Assembly: GCF_014879975.1 (NCBI RefSeq)
Contig: NZ_CP062501.1
Location: 620,001-684,000, forward strand
Direction: 5' to 3'
DNA from: Vibrio bathopelagicus
Lineage (GTDB): Bacteria > Pseudomonadota > Gammaproteobacteria > Enterobacterales > Vibrionaceae
Length of the DNA: 64,000 bases
The notes under the pieces were generated by a model. That model ran no database searches, was not told where the DNA came from, and was given only the letters and a program-made list of their open reading frames with translations. Of this stretch, positions 56,577 through 64,000 are shown piece after piece. Position 1 is the stretch's first letter. Each line of letters opens with the position of its first letter. The position numbers and the translations under genes were made by a program.

Positions 56577-58043
56577 TTAGTCCACTTTGTTCCAAGCATC
56601 TTGCCAGTGTGAACCGACACCTGGTTCGTACTGAGTTGCTGTTGGAGCCCATTGAATACAGTAACCAGAGTATGGGAACTCTTTACATTGATAAACGCCG
56701 CCGTCGCTGCTCAGTACCTTAGTACCTGCTGTGTAAGACTCAATGCTCTCAGGGAATACGAAGTCGTAATCGCCAGCGGGTGGAGGTGTTTGCTCGTCCA
56801 TTAGGTGGAAATCAAGCGTGTTCTGATCCACTAAGTTGCCTTGGTCATCTTTTGTCACAACCACAAGCATGTGGTGGCCAGCTTCAGACTTAGACAGGGT
56901 GAGTTGAACATCTTCAACTTGTCCGTCTACTAGTTCGGATTTCTGAGAAGCAAGTGCTTCGCGGTGATGGTTGTACACAGTCAGTTCTGCTTGAATATCG
57001 CCAGTTGCCGCTAATGTCAGATCAAGCTGTGTAGGCTGGCTTTCATCAATAATGTATTCAGACTCTAGACCTGTCACTGCTAGCTCATGATCCGGTTCTG
57101 GAGTATCAATCTTGTAACCGATCTCGACGCTATTAAAGCCAGAGCCGGCTTTTAGATACACAGGGTTCGTGCCGTAAATGGGTGCGAAATCGCCTTGGTC
57201 GTTCAGCTGACCTGCTTTGATTTGTGTTTGTTCTTTGTTGATCTTAGAGGCAAGCGCGTAAGACCAGTTATTCGCTTTACCTTGCTCGTTGCTCTCAATT
57301 ACGAGCTCAGTGCTGTATGAAGCGTTCTCACCCGATTGATCGAAGACACGAGTGTAAACAGCATCACCAATGTTTAGATTTTGAGTTGGGTTGATTTGAC
57401 CGCCTTGATCCCAATCAGGAATGATAGGGCCGTCGCCATCAAATTTCACGTCGATAACGTTGTAGAAAGCCATTGCTGTGTCACCCACATCCCATACAGC
57501 AAGGATCACTTGATAACCTTCGCGTTCTGGCACATTACACAAGTGACTTACTTGCATAGGCGGTTGTTCTCCATTTCCTTCAACAACACAAAATGGTGTT
57601 AAGTCAAAAGAGCTGCGCGCCAAAGGTTGGTTTGGGTTCCAGTCTGGTTGAGTAATGTAGTATTTCCAGTCGTTAGTCTTGTGGTTCGCTGTGAACGTCC
57701 ACTCAAAGTATTGAGAACCAGACTTGATAGGGCGTTTAACCCAGCGATCTGCAGTCTGTTCGTCTAACGCTGCCGCTAAAGACGATTGCGCACTGGCGAT
57801 TTTTCCATCGGCAGGGCCGACTTCAGGGAAGCCTTCAGGGCCTTCTACACTCTGTGGTTCGTATTGGATACCACCACAGTTGGTGTTTTTCTCTTGTGTA
57901 TCATTCGCTGGGAACTTACATAGCGCCACACGGCTTTCAGCTACGCCATTATTGTATGCCGAGACATAACCGTGACCGAAGCTTGCACCGCTAACACTAA
58001 GTAGCGATAGTGCGATAAGTGATTTTTTTGGGAGTTGTTTCAT
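56577..58043 (-). CDS. gbpA: GlcNAc-binding protein A, chitin-active lytic polysaccharide monooxygenase
   Basis: 488 residues. After signal cleavage before His24 ([11 protein letters not shown]) the N-terminal His forms the copper brace of an AA10 LPMO with a second His in TANHKTNDW. Middle domains (~205-410) are flagellin- and pili-like. A C-terminal CBM5/12-type chitin-binding domain (~435-488; [20 protein letters not shown]) ends the protein. It binds chitin and mucin GlcNAc and aids attachment. ATG 58043 follows AAGGAC. A c-di-GMP-I riboswitch precedes it. Confidence 0.96.
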   Translation of the reverse strand: MKQLPKKSLIALSLLSVSGASFGHGYVSAYNNGVAESRVALCKFPANDTQEKNTNCGGIQYEPQSVEGPEGFPEVGPADGKIASAQSSLAAALDEQTADRWVKRPIKSGSQYFEWTFTANHKTNDWKYYITQPDWNPNQPLARSSFDLTPFCVVEGNGEQPPMQVSHLCNVPEREGYQVILAVWDVGDTAMAFYNVIDVKFDGDGPIIPDWDQGGQINPTQNLNIGDAVYTRVFDQSGENASYSTELVIESNEQGKANNWSYALASKINKEQTQIKAGQLNDQGDFAPIYGTNPVYLKAGSGFNSVEIGYKIDTPEPDHELAVTGLESEYIIDESQPTQLDLTLAATGDIQAELTVYNHHREALASQKSELVDGQVEDVQLTLSKSEAGHHMLVVVTKDDQGNLVDQNTLDFHLMDEQTPPPAGDYDFVFPESIESYTAGTKVLSSDGGVYQCKEFPYSGYCIQWAPTATQYEPGVGSHWQDAWNKVD

Positions 58044-58112
58044 TATTTGTCCTTACTGTATTTGGCCGACAAAAAGAGAACACTCCGGCATGCATTTGCA
58101 CTTAAATCCTAT

Positions 58113-58208
58113 TAAGTGGCGGCCCCGCTATCATAGACAGAATATTTGTCGACAGACCGGTGGCTTTGCGTCCTATTCTTTCAAATAGTTTGCCAGAAGT
58201 GCGTTTGA
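58113..58208 (-). ncRNA. c-di-GMP-I (GEMM) riboswitch upstream of gbpA
   Basis: On the minus strand: GGCAAAC (58195-58189), a P1b stem closed by a GAAA tetraloop (CTATTT-GAAA-GAATAG), GGACGCAAAGCCACCGG, and the second-half TAGCGGGGCCGCC (58132-58120). These are the hallmark conserved blocks of class I c-di-GMP aptamers. V. cholerae gbpA has the same arrangement (Vc1). A short hairpin CACTTAA/TTAAGTG directly after may be part of the expression platform, ~75 nt before the ATG. Confidence 0.92.
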
Positions 58209-58526
58209 GCAAGCGAAATGTAGCCAACCAGTTTTATAAATGCGAATCAATCGATTGAAATGTGGAATGCCAATCTCGAACTTTTAATTCTTAATACAAA
58301 TTAACTTGCTATATGTTTAGTTAATTAACGTATAAATTATTGATATAAATGAAGAAAGTATTTGCTCTAATTGTTTATATGAATGCTTTTGATTGTTGTG
58401 CTTTGTTCAGTACGACAATTGCGCGCATATCAAAACCAAACCTTTGGTTTCCACTAACCAAACCCTGACACGCCATGTATGAAAAGCCGGACAATTGATT
58501 GGTATGAATTATATAAAGGAGCCGGT
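58209..58526. other. Divergent gbpA / XRE-gene promoter region
   Basis: 318 bp, AT-rich, no gene. It holds the gbpA promoter on the minus strand beyond the riboswitch and the XRE-gene promoter on the plus strand. Confidence 0.4.
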
Positions 58527-58880
58527 ATGGAATTCACAGAACTAGACAGAGACGCGTTGTATCAAACCTGGATGTCACAAAAATCGAGAATGCGAATTAC
58601 GCAGATGGAGTTTTCAAAAAAGCTAGGGATGAACCAACTTGATTTCTCAAGAGTGCTAAGAGGGGAGACGCCATTAACCATGTCTTTCATTAGTCACTTT
58701 TGTCGTTTACTTCATTTAGAACCAAGGAATGTCTTCCCGTCGTTGAAAGAAGGTCGAGAGAATGGGCCTAAAGTGGTGTATTTGAAAAGCCGAATGAGTG
58801 TAGATGGTGAGATTCAAAATGCATACATTGAAGGTAATCAAGTGATTGTCGAGTATGCACACACTGTTCAACATGATTGA
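58527..58880 (+). CDS. XRE-type helix-turn-helix protein
   Basis: 117 residues from ATG 58527 with AAGGAG; the longer frame from 58479 has none. A helix-turn-helix covers ~20-70 (ITQMEFSKKLGMNQLDFSRVLRGE, then ISHFCRLLHLEPRNVFP). The C-terminal ~40 residues form a short strand-rich extension (VVYLKSRMSVDGEIQNAYI). Its target and ligand are unknown; it is divergent from gbpA, which might be a target. Confidence 0.7.
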   Translation: MEFTELDRDALYQTWMSQKSRMRITQMEFSKKLGMNQLDFSRVLRGETPLTMSFISHFCRLLHLEPRNVFPSLKEGRENGPKVVYLKSRMSVDGEIQNAYIEGNQVIVEYAHTVQHD

Positions 58881-58980
58881 TTTTTGAGTGAGCTCTGATT
58901 TTTACCCCCCTTTTTCTACAACCTTTTTACATAGGGTATGGCATACTTAGTCGGATTCCTAAATTTAACCGAAGTGCGCT

Positions 58981-59652
58981 ATGACACCTTTAAAACTTCT
59001 CTTGCTTGTTGCAACCAGCATCTTTTTGTTTGGTTGTGCAGGCGGCCCAATTAAAACCGCAACCAAATTCACCAGTTATGAAGATTTTAGCGCCGGTCCT
59101 GATGGAGGCGTCGATCTTGTATGGGCAAGGATAGGGTTACGTGATTCAAAACGCCTGAAAGCTAAACTCGATGAGTATGATTCAGTGGTGATCGACCAAA
59201 TTTTTGTACTGGCAGAAGAAGGGTCGTTAGAGCAGGAAGACATTCAGGAACTCACTGATCACATGGTTGCGCGCTTGAAAGAGAAAATATCGCCCCATAA
59301 AACAATTGTCGATGAGCCTACCGGGAATACGCTGCGCCTAAGCATTGCCTTGAGTAACGTTGAAACACCCAACCCCATCTTAGCCGTGACCAGTAGTGTA
59401 CTGCCGTTTGGTCTTGCGATGTCTACCATATCTAAGGTCACGACCGGTGAGCACACCAATGTGGGAAGCGCCAGTGTTGAGCTCTTGGTAAGCGATGCTC
59501 AAGAGGGCACACCATTGTTTGCAGCCATAGATCGCGAAGCTGGCAATAAAGATTTCTCGACAATGATTGATTCACTGGATGATGCCAAAGATGCAATCAA
59601 CTATTGGGTTGAGCGTTTAGGTGATACTCTACAGCACATAGATGACGCATAG
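58981..59652 (+). CDS. DUF3313-type lipoprotein
   Basis: 223 residues. Signal peptide with lipobox LFGC (Cys19), followed by GGPIKTATKF. The body has alternating strands and an amphipathic GLAMSTISK segment (~140-155). It matches the DUF3313 family of unknown function. ATG 58981. The next gene starts 12 bp after its stop, suggesting an operon. Confidence 0.75.
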   Translation: MTPLKLLLLVATSIFLFGCAGGPIKTATKFTSYEDFSAGPDGGVDLVWARIGLRDSKRLKAKLDEYDSVVIDQIFVLAEEGSLEQEDIQELTDHMVARLKEKISPHKTIVDEPTGNTLRLSIALSNVETPNPILAVTSSVLPFGLAMSTISKVTTGEHTNVGSASVELLVSDAQEGTPLFAAIDREAGNKDFSTMIDSLDDAKDAINYWVERLGDTLQHIDDA

Positions 59653-59664
59653 AAAGACCGAATA

Positions 59665-59880
59665 ATGCTAGAGAAAGAGAACTTGATTAAGTTGGCTCGA
59701 ATGCAGATGCCATTTGGAAAGTACGCGGGTCGTACACTTATTGACCTGCCTGAAGAATATTTGCTGTGGTTCGATAAAAAAGGCTTTCCCTCTGGTGAGT
59801 TAGGTGACTTACTCAAGCTCTGTTTGGCATTAAAAATTGAAGGGCTTGATAGCGTTGTCAAGCCATTGAAAAGAATGTAA
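59665..59880 (+). CDS. DUF3820 family protein
   Basis: 71 residues with the family pattern MPFGKYAGRTLIDLPEEYLLWF. Small cytoplasmic protein; some relatives are fused to exonuclease domains, which hints at nucleic-acid work, but this one stands alone. Preceded by the lipoprotein gene (12-bp gap) and ended by a terminator. Confidence 0.8.
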   Translation: MLEKENLIKLARMQMPFGKYAGRTLIDLPEEYLLWFDKKGFPSGELGDLLKLCLALKIEGLDSVVKPLKRM

Positions 59881-59886
59881 TTAGTT

Positions 59887-59918
59887 AAAAGCTCACGTTA
59901 ATCACGTGAGCTTTTTTA
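59887..59918 (+). terminator. Terminator after DUF3820 gene
   Basis: AAAAGCTCACGT and ACGTGAGCTTTT-type arms form a stem of about ten pairs followed by T6. Confidence 0.82.
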
Positions 59919-60005
59919 TTTTCAAGTTCTGCATAATTTTACATGTATGGTGACGCTTGAAGTATAACCGTTCTTAACCTGTCATAAATTACGCAATCGA
60001 TAGCG

Positions 60006-60023
60006 TGTAAATAATGGTATACA
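60006..60023. promoter_or_regulatory. Candidate TyrR box upstream of aroG
   Basis: TGTAAA-N6-TATACA matches the TyrR consensus TGTAAA-N6-TTTACA at 11 of 12 fixed positions. TyrR controls aromatic synthesis genes in enterobacteria. It is 171 bp upstream of the ATG. Confidence 0.5.
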
Positions 60024-60089
60024 AGGTGTTTTGAATATAAAACACAAAAAAAATTGCGTTTATTTTCAATTAGTGATTGAAACTAGAGT

Positions 60090-60108
60090 TTTTACTAGTT
60101 AAGTTACA
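60090..60108. promoter_or_regulatory. Possible TrpR-like half operator upstream of aroG
   Basis: TTACTAGTTAAGTTACA keeps the left half (ACTAGTTAA) of the TrpR operator GTACTAGTTAACTAGTAC; the right half is degenerate. Confidence 0.35.
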
Positions 60109-60193
60109 GGGAACAAGAAGATTAGTGCTGATAGAAAGTGACGTGAGACAACGTACATTCAGCTCAAGGATAGAAAAAAGGAAGAAGTAAGCG

Positions 60194-61246
60194 ATGTTCC
60201 AGACTGATGATGTAAGAATTAACAAAGTAAAAGAGTTATTACCCCCTGTTGCTGTTTTAGAAAAGTTTCCAGCGACAGAAGTTGCTTCTTCTACAACCTT
60301 TGAAAGCCGCAAAGCGATCCACAATATTTTAGAAGAAAGTGATGACCGCTTGCTTGTTATTGTAGGTCCATGTTCTATTCATGACACCGAAGCTGCGCTT
60401 GAGTACGGTAAGCGTTTGAAAGTGTTGCGCGACGAACTTGGTGATAACCTTGAAATCGTCATGCGAGTTTACTTTGAAAAGCCACGTACAACCGTTGGTT
60501 GGAAAGGTTTAATCAATGACCCGTACATGAACGATACGTTCAAGCTAAATGATGGTCTTCGTTTAGGACGTAAGCTACTGCTTGATCTCACTGACATGGG
60601 AATGCCAACGGCAAGCGAATTCCTAGATATGATCACGCCTCAATACGTTGCTGACCTAATCAGCTGGGGCGCAATCGGTGCACGAACTACTGAATCTCAA
60701 GTTCACCGCGAACTGGCTTCTGGCCTATCTTGCCCAGTTGGATTTAAGAATGGCACTGATGGCAACATCAAGATCGCAACAGATGCAATTCGTTCGGCGA
60801 GTGCTTCGCACCACTTTTTATCGGTAACTAAGTACGGTCACTCAGCTATCGTTGAAACAGCAGGTAACCCTGATTGTCATATTATCCTACGTGGTGGTAA
60901 AGAGCCAAACTACAGCGCAGAGCATGTTGGTAAGATCAAAGAAGAGCTAGCAGCTTCAGGTCTTCCACAAAAGGTGATGATCGATTTCAGCCACGCAAAC
61001 AGCTCTAAGCAGTTCAAACGTCAAATGAATGTATCTGATGATGTGAGCGCACAAATTTCTGGCGGCGACAAAGCTATCTTCGGTGTGATGATTGAATCTC
61101 ACCTGGTTGAAGGTCGCCAAGATCTTGTTGATGGTAAAGCTGCAACTTACGGTCAATCTGTTACTGATGCATGTATTGGTTGGGAAGATACTGAAACAGT
61201 ACTGCGCCAACTGGCAGGCGCTGTTGAAGCTCGTCGCAACAAGTAA
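60194..61246 (+). CDS. aroG: 3-deoxy-7-phosphoheptulonate synthase (DAHP synthase, AroG type)
   Basis: 350 residues, class I-alpha. First step of the shikimate pathway from PEP and erythrose-4-phosphate. Motifs include LLVIVGPCSIHD (Cys metal ligand, ~62), RVYFEKPRTTVGWKG, GARTTESQ, VGFKNGTDG, and IDFSHANSSKQ (His metal ligand). The start MFQTDDVRINKVKELLPPVA is closest to the phenylalanine-sensitive AroG isoenzyme, but the feedback amino acid is not certain. Probably regulated by TyrR through the upstream box. Confidence 0.93.
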   Translation: MFQTDDVRINKVKELLPPVAVLEKFPATEVASSTTFESRKAIHNILEESDDRLLVIVGPCSIHDTEAALEYGKRLKVLRDELGDNLEIVMRVYFEKPRTTVGWKGLINDPYMNDTFKLNDGLRLGRKLLLDLTDMGMPTASEFLDMITPQYVADLISWGAIGARTTESQVHRELASGLSCPVGFKNGTDGNIKIATDAIRSASASHHFLSVTKYGHSAIVETAGNPDCHIILRGGKEPNYSAEHVGKIKEELAASGLPQKVMIDFSHANSSKQFKRQMNVSDDVSAQISGGDKAIFGVMIESHLVEGRQDLVDGKAATYGQSVTDACIGWEDTETVLRQLAGAVEARRNK

Positions 61247-61292
61247 GTTGGTTTGCTTTAATTAGCTTTTAAAACGACTTAGATTATTGAAG

Positions 61293-61326
61293 GCCCTTAC
61301 TCGCTTTTGTGAGTAAGGGCTTTTTT
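61293..61326 (+). terminator. Terminator of aroG
   Basis: Perfect stem GCCCTTACTC/GAGTAAGGGC, 8-nt loop, then six T. Confidence 0.88.
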
Positions 61327-61429
61327 ATACGCCCCTCATTTTAAGGTTTGCTATCCCATAAAAATATTTACTTATCGTATGCTGAATGGTTAAATGGTGT
61401 GGTGTTCCATAAACTGAAGAGTCGTACCA

Positions 61430-61837
61430 ATGAAAGTAGTATTGGCGAGTGTAGTATTAATTGCGATAAACACGTTTTCTATATCAAATGCACAAGCAGC
61501 AACTGGGCCCAACGCAGAGCAACTATGTAAAGCTGGCCTTGCACTAGCGATTGACAAGCAACCTCGTGGTATTAAAGCGACGTCAGGAAAAAGCAATCAG
61601 CGTATTCTACTTAGTTTGAAAGATGGCAATAACGATTGGGATTACCGTTGTGATGTAAACCGCGGAAACAAAACGATCAAGTTAGAAGCTCGAGAACTCA
61701 AACGTAATGATAAGTTCTTAGGCCAAGCGATTCGCTATGATGTTGCTGATGCTAAACGCTCTGTAAAAGTAACGATGAAAAAGCGCAAAGGCTCTGGTGT
61801 GATCAGTGAAACTTATACGTCTCGCCAGCTCAAATAG
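61430..61837 (+). CDS. Exported protein of unknown function (DUF3718-like)
   Basis: 135 residues. The signal peptide (~1-23, ending NAQAA) precedes a basic domain with two Cys (~32 and ~75, likely a disulfide) rich in Lys/Arg and beta-prone (IKLEARELKRN). Possibly a DUF3718-type vibrio secreted protein, though my recognition is weak. ATG 61430 follows GAAGAG. Its own terminator follows. Confidence 0.6.
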   Translation: MKVVLASVVLIAINTFSISNAQAATGPNAEQLCKAGLALAIDKQPRGIKATSGKSNQRILLSLKDGNNDWDYRCDVNRGNKTIKLEARELKRNDKFLGQAIRYDVADAKRSVKVTMKKRKGSGVISETYTSRQLK

Positions 61838-61856
61838 TACAGTTTTCTTATATGGG

Positions 61857-61882
61857 AAAGCCGCAATTATTTACGGCTTTTG
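61857..61882 (+). terminator. Terminator after the 61430 gene
   Basis: AAAGCCG and CGGCTTT flank a 10-nt loop, followed by TGTTT. Confidence 0.6.
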
Positions 61883-61914
61883 TTTATTAAGGAAATGGTA
61901 GGAACAGGACAAGT

Positions 61915-63339
61915 CTATTTTATGAGGCTAAGCAGCTCGGTGACCTTTTGTGAGAGCAATGCTTTATCTCGTTTGGTTTCTACGTTAAGCCGGATTAATG
62001 GTTCGGTATTAGACTTTCTTAAGTTAAAACGCCACGTGTCCATATCAATACTGATACCGTCGGTATGATCGATGCTTACAGCACTATTTTGGTAGCGTGA
62101 TAGTACACTAGCCATAACCTGTTCAGAGTCTGTTACCTTACGATTGATCTCTCCCGAAGAAGGGAACCTATCCATACTCGAATTGGTCAATTGATGAAGA
62201 GATTGTTGAGTCTCGCAGAGCAGTTCAATCACTAAGAGCCAAGGAATCATCCCAGAGTCGCAATACCCAAAGTCACGGAAGTAGTGATGCGCGCTCATTT
62301 CTCCACCATACACTGCATTCAGTTCTCGCATCTTCTCTTTAATCAGAGCATGCCCAGCTTTGACTCCAACAGCGTTCCCACCGAGTTTATCTGCGATCTC
62401 TATCGTATTCCATGTCATACGCATATCGTGCAACACAGTGGCGTTAGGCTCTTTAAGTAAGAATGCTTCGGTGAGCAGACCAACGATATAGTAACCCTCA
62501 ATGTAATTGCCTTGTTCATCAAAGAAAAAGCAACGGTCGAAATCACCATCCCATGCGATACCAATGTCGGCGGAATGAGCTAAGACAGCTTCTCGTGTCG
62601 CAATCTGGTTTTCTTTGATTAAGGGGTTAGGAATACCGTTTGGGAATTTTCCGTCTGGAGTGTGATGAATCTTGATGAAGGTGATAGGAACATTGAGTTC
62701 ATTGAAACGATTTTCTAAAGCATCGATAACATGTCCAGCAACACCGTTTCCTGCGTTAACCACAATCATCATTGGTGATAACTTTGACGGGTTTATATAC
62801 GAGAGTAAGTGATCGACATAAGGAACGAGAATGCTGGTCGATCTGCCAGAGTCATTTGGTTGTACATGACCTATAGGTAAGTTGTTGTTCAGCTCTTGAT
62901 CTAGTATTTGAATTCGTTGTTTGATCTCATTCAAACCACTGTCTTTGCTGATCGGGCTAGCCCCCGAACCTACCAGTTTCATCCCGTTGTAATTGATTGG
63001 GTTATGGCTTGCCGTAATTTGAATTCCGCCAATCGCTTTTAGGTGACGAGTCGCAAAGTAGACTTCTTCAGTGCCTGTCATACCTAGGTCGATGACTTCT
63101 ACCCCAGACTCGATTAAGCCTTTGGTCATGGCTTCTTGTAATGAAAGGGACGTTTCTCGGTTATCATGACCAATCACCACTTGAGTCAAGCCATCAAATG
63201 AAGTTTCAGGTGTCGCGGATAGGACGTATTCGCCAAATGCCTTGCCGAGCAGGTACGCAAAATACCCATTGATTTGGTCACCAATGATGCCGCGAATATC
63301 GTTGTTCTTAAAGCAGCTAAGGTCTAATGTTGGTTTCAC
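61915..63339 (-). CDS. manB: Phosphomannomutase (ManB/CpsG)
   Basis: 474 residues, interconverting mannose-6- and mannose-1-phosphate for GDP-mannose. Substrate motif NDIRGI (~13), phosphoserine loop TASHNPINYNGMK (from ~109, Ser111), metal loop WDGDFDRCFFF, sugar-binding GGEMSAHHYF, and the C-terminal RKSNTEPLIRLNVE. Start is GTG at 63339. It follows manC by 15 bp and is co-transcribed. Such pairs feed exopolysaccharide or O-antigen clusters, which presumably continue beyond the window. Confidence 0.92.
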   Translation of the reverse strand: MKPTLDLSCFKNNDIRGIIGDQINGYFAYLLGKAFGEYVLSATPETSFDGLTQVVIGHDNRETSLSLQEAMTKGLIESGVEVIDLGMTGTEEVYFATRHLKAIGGIQITASHNPINYNGMKLVGSGASPISKDSGLNEIKQRIQILDQELNNNLPIGHVQPNDSGRSTSILVPYVDHLLSYINPSKLSPMMIVVNAGNGVAGHVIDALENRFNELNVPITFIKIHHTPDGKFPNGIPNPLIKENQIATREAVLAHSADIGIAWDGDFDRCFFFDEQGNYIEGYYIVGLLTEAFLLKEPNATVLHDMRMTWNTIEIADKLGGNAVGVKAGHALIKEKMRELNAVYGGEMSAHHYFRDFGYCDSGMIPWLLVIELLCETQQSLHQLTNSSMDRFPSSGEINRKVTDSEQVMASVLSRYQNSAVSIDHTDGISIDMDTWRFNLRKSNTEPLIRLNVETKRDKALLSQKVTELLSLIK

Positions 63340-63354
63340 TTGATTGTCGCCGCT

Positions 63355-64000
63355 CTATTTCGATTTGTTGCTTTGAGATGAATCAGCTTGTTGGTTTCGA
63401 ACGTCTCGTCCATAGCTGTCTTGATATCGAATGATATCGTCTTCACTTAAATGGCTGCCGGTTTGAACTTCGATCATCTCGAGAGGTACTTCTCCGGGGT
63501 TCTCTAGGCTGTGAACATGACCTAGCGGAATGTAAGTGGATTGATCTTCTTTGATTAGATACGTTTTATCGTCATTGGTTACCTTTGCAGTCCCTGCCAC
63601 TACCACCCAATGTTCAGCTCGATGGTGATGCATTTGCAGCGAAAGCCTATGACCCGCTTTGACGGTAATACGCTTTACTTTGTCACGCTTACCTAGGTCG
63701 ATTACATCGTATTTACCCCAAGGTCTAAACACCTCTCGGTGATGAACATGTTCTGTGCGACCAGTTTGATTTAGCTGACTAACAATCGATTTAACACCCT
63801 GAACTTTGTCTTTATTCGCAACCAATATTGCATCTTTGGTTTCGACAATAATTAGATTATCGACGCCTACCGTCGCGACCAGCTTATTTTCCGCATGAAT
63901 GTAGTTGTGTTGAGAGTCGACGGTTAACACATCGCCCTCAATGACGTTGTTATGCTCATCTTTTTCACTGACATCCCAGATAGCAGACCACGAGCCAATA
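63355..64000 (-). CDS. manC: Mannose-1-phosphate guanylyltransferase / mannose-6-phosphate isomerase, C-terminal part
   Basis: The frame continues to the window edge (215 codons visible); the N-terminal nucleotidyltransferase domain lies outside. Visible is the end of that domain (IGSWSAIWDVSEKD, left-handed helix-type repeats DNLIIVETKDAILVANKD) and the C-terminal cupin isomerase domain (RPWGKYDVIDLG, VKAGHRLSLQMHHHRAEHWVVVAGTA) with conserved His metal ligands. It makes GDP-mannose. manB follows by 15 bp. Confidence 0.93.
   Translation of the reverse strand, partial: IGSWSAIWDVSEKDEHNNVIEGDVLTVDSQHNYIHAENKLVATVGVDNLIIVETKDAILVANKDKVQGVKSIVSQLNQTGRTEHVHHREVFRPWGKYDVIDLGKRDKVKRITVKAGHRLSLQMHHHRAEHWVVVAGTAKVTNDDKTYLIKEDQSTYIPLGHVHSLENPGEVPLEMIEVQTGSHLSEDDIIRYQDSYGRDVRNQQADSSQSNKSK

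Overview
The window is a gene-dense stretch of a Vibrio chromosome, most like the Splendidus clade. The evidence is a luxPQ pair, two Qrr small RNAs with sigma-54/LuxO promoters, gbpA under a c-di-GMP riboswitch, a DUF3612-type regulator, and typical vibrio codon use and GC content. Chromosome II is a guess, because luxPQ and gbpA lie there in V. cholerae. I saw no prophage, CRISPR array, rRNA, tRNA or intact transposon. The only mobile-looking item is a 175-bp MITE-like element at 32308-32482.

Layout. 1-8.3 kb: an exported protein of unknown function, a CHASE/GGDEF diguanylate cyclase, the RNA helicase rhlE, the first qrr gene, a DUF3612 regulator divergent from a 200-aa orphan protein, and a second GGDEF protein. 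8.7-12.3 kb: a cold-shock gene, codBA, and the second qrr gene. 12.4-24 kb: a YibH/YibI-like pair with a divergent AraC regulator, a urea transporter, a PdxR-like regulator divergent from an FMN-binding protein, a YjeH exporter, Lrp and LysR regulators, a LysE exporter, a lipoprotein hydrolase and a small membrane protein. 24-29 kb: hcp-hcr with predicted NorR sites and a sigma-54 promoter, then a long-form GAPDH. 29.6-35.4 kb: an orphan hybrid kinase, the MITE, an M15-type peptidase and small conserved genes (yeeX, yceH, GIY-YIG). 35.7-39.4 kb: luxPQ. 39.5-47.8 kb: PilZ, HopJ, DUF1289/CWC, yegD, a porin, an FAH hydrolase, a LysE exporter and a phospho-sugar mutase. 48.2-56.5 kb: a caa3-type cytochrome oxidase operon with its assembly and heme genes. 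56.6-64 kb: gbpA with its riboswitch, an XRE regulator, a DUF3313 lipoprotein, aroG, and manB/manC.

How the parts connect. LuxPQ senses AI-2. In vibrios it feeds phosphate through LuxU to LuxO, which with sigma-54 activates qrr genes, and two of those are here. c-di-GMP appears as two synthases, a PilZ protein and a GEMM-I riboswitch in front of gbpA. Sigma-54 has three predicted promoters here: two qrr genes and hcp. Compact features worth a second look are a hexapeptide-repeat mini-ORF bridging lrp and lysR, an 8-bp tandem repeat next to the second qrr, an unusual SURF1 start at a poly-A tract, and the MITE.
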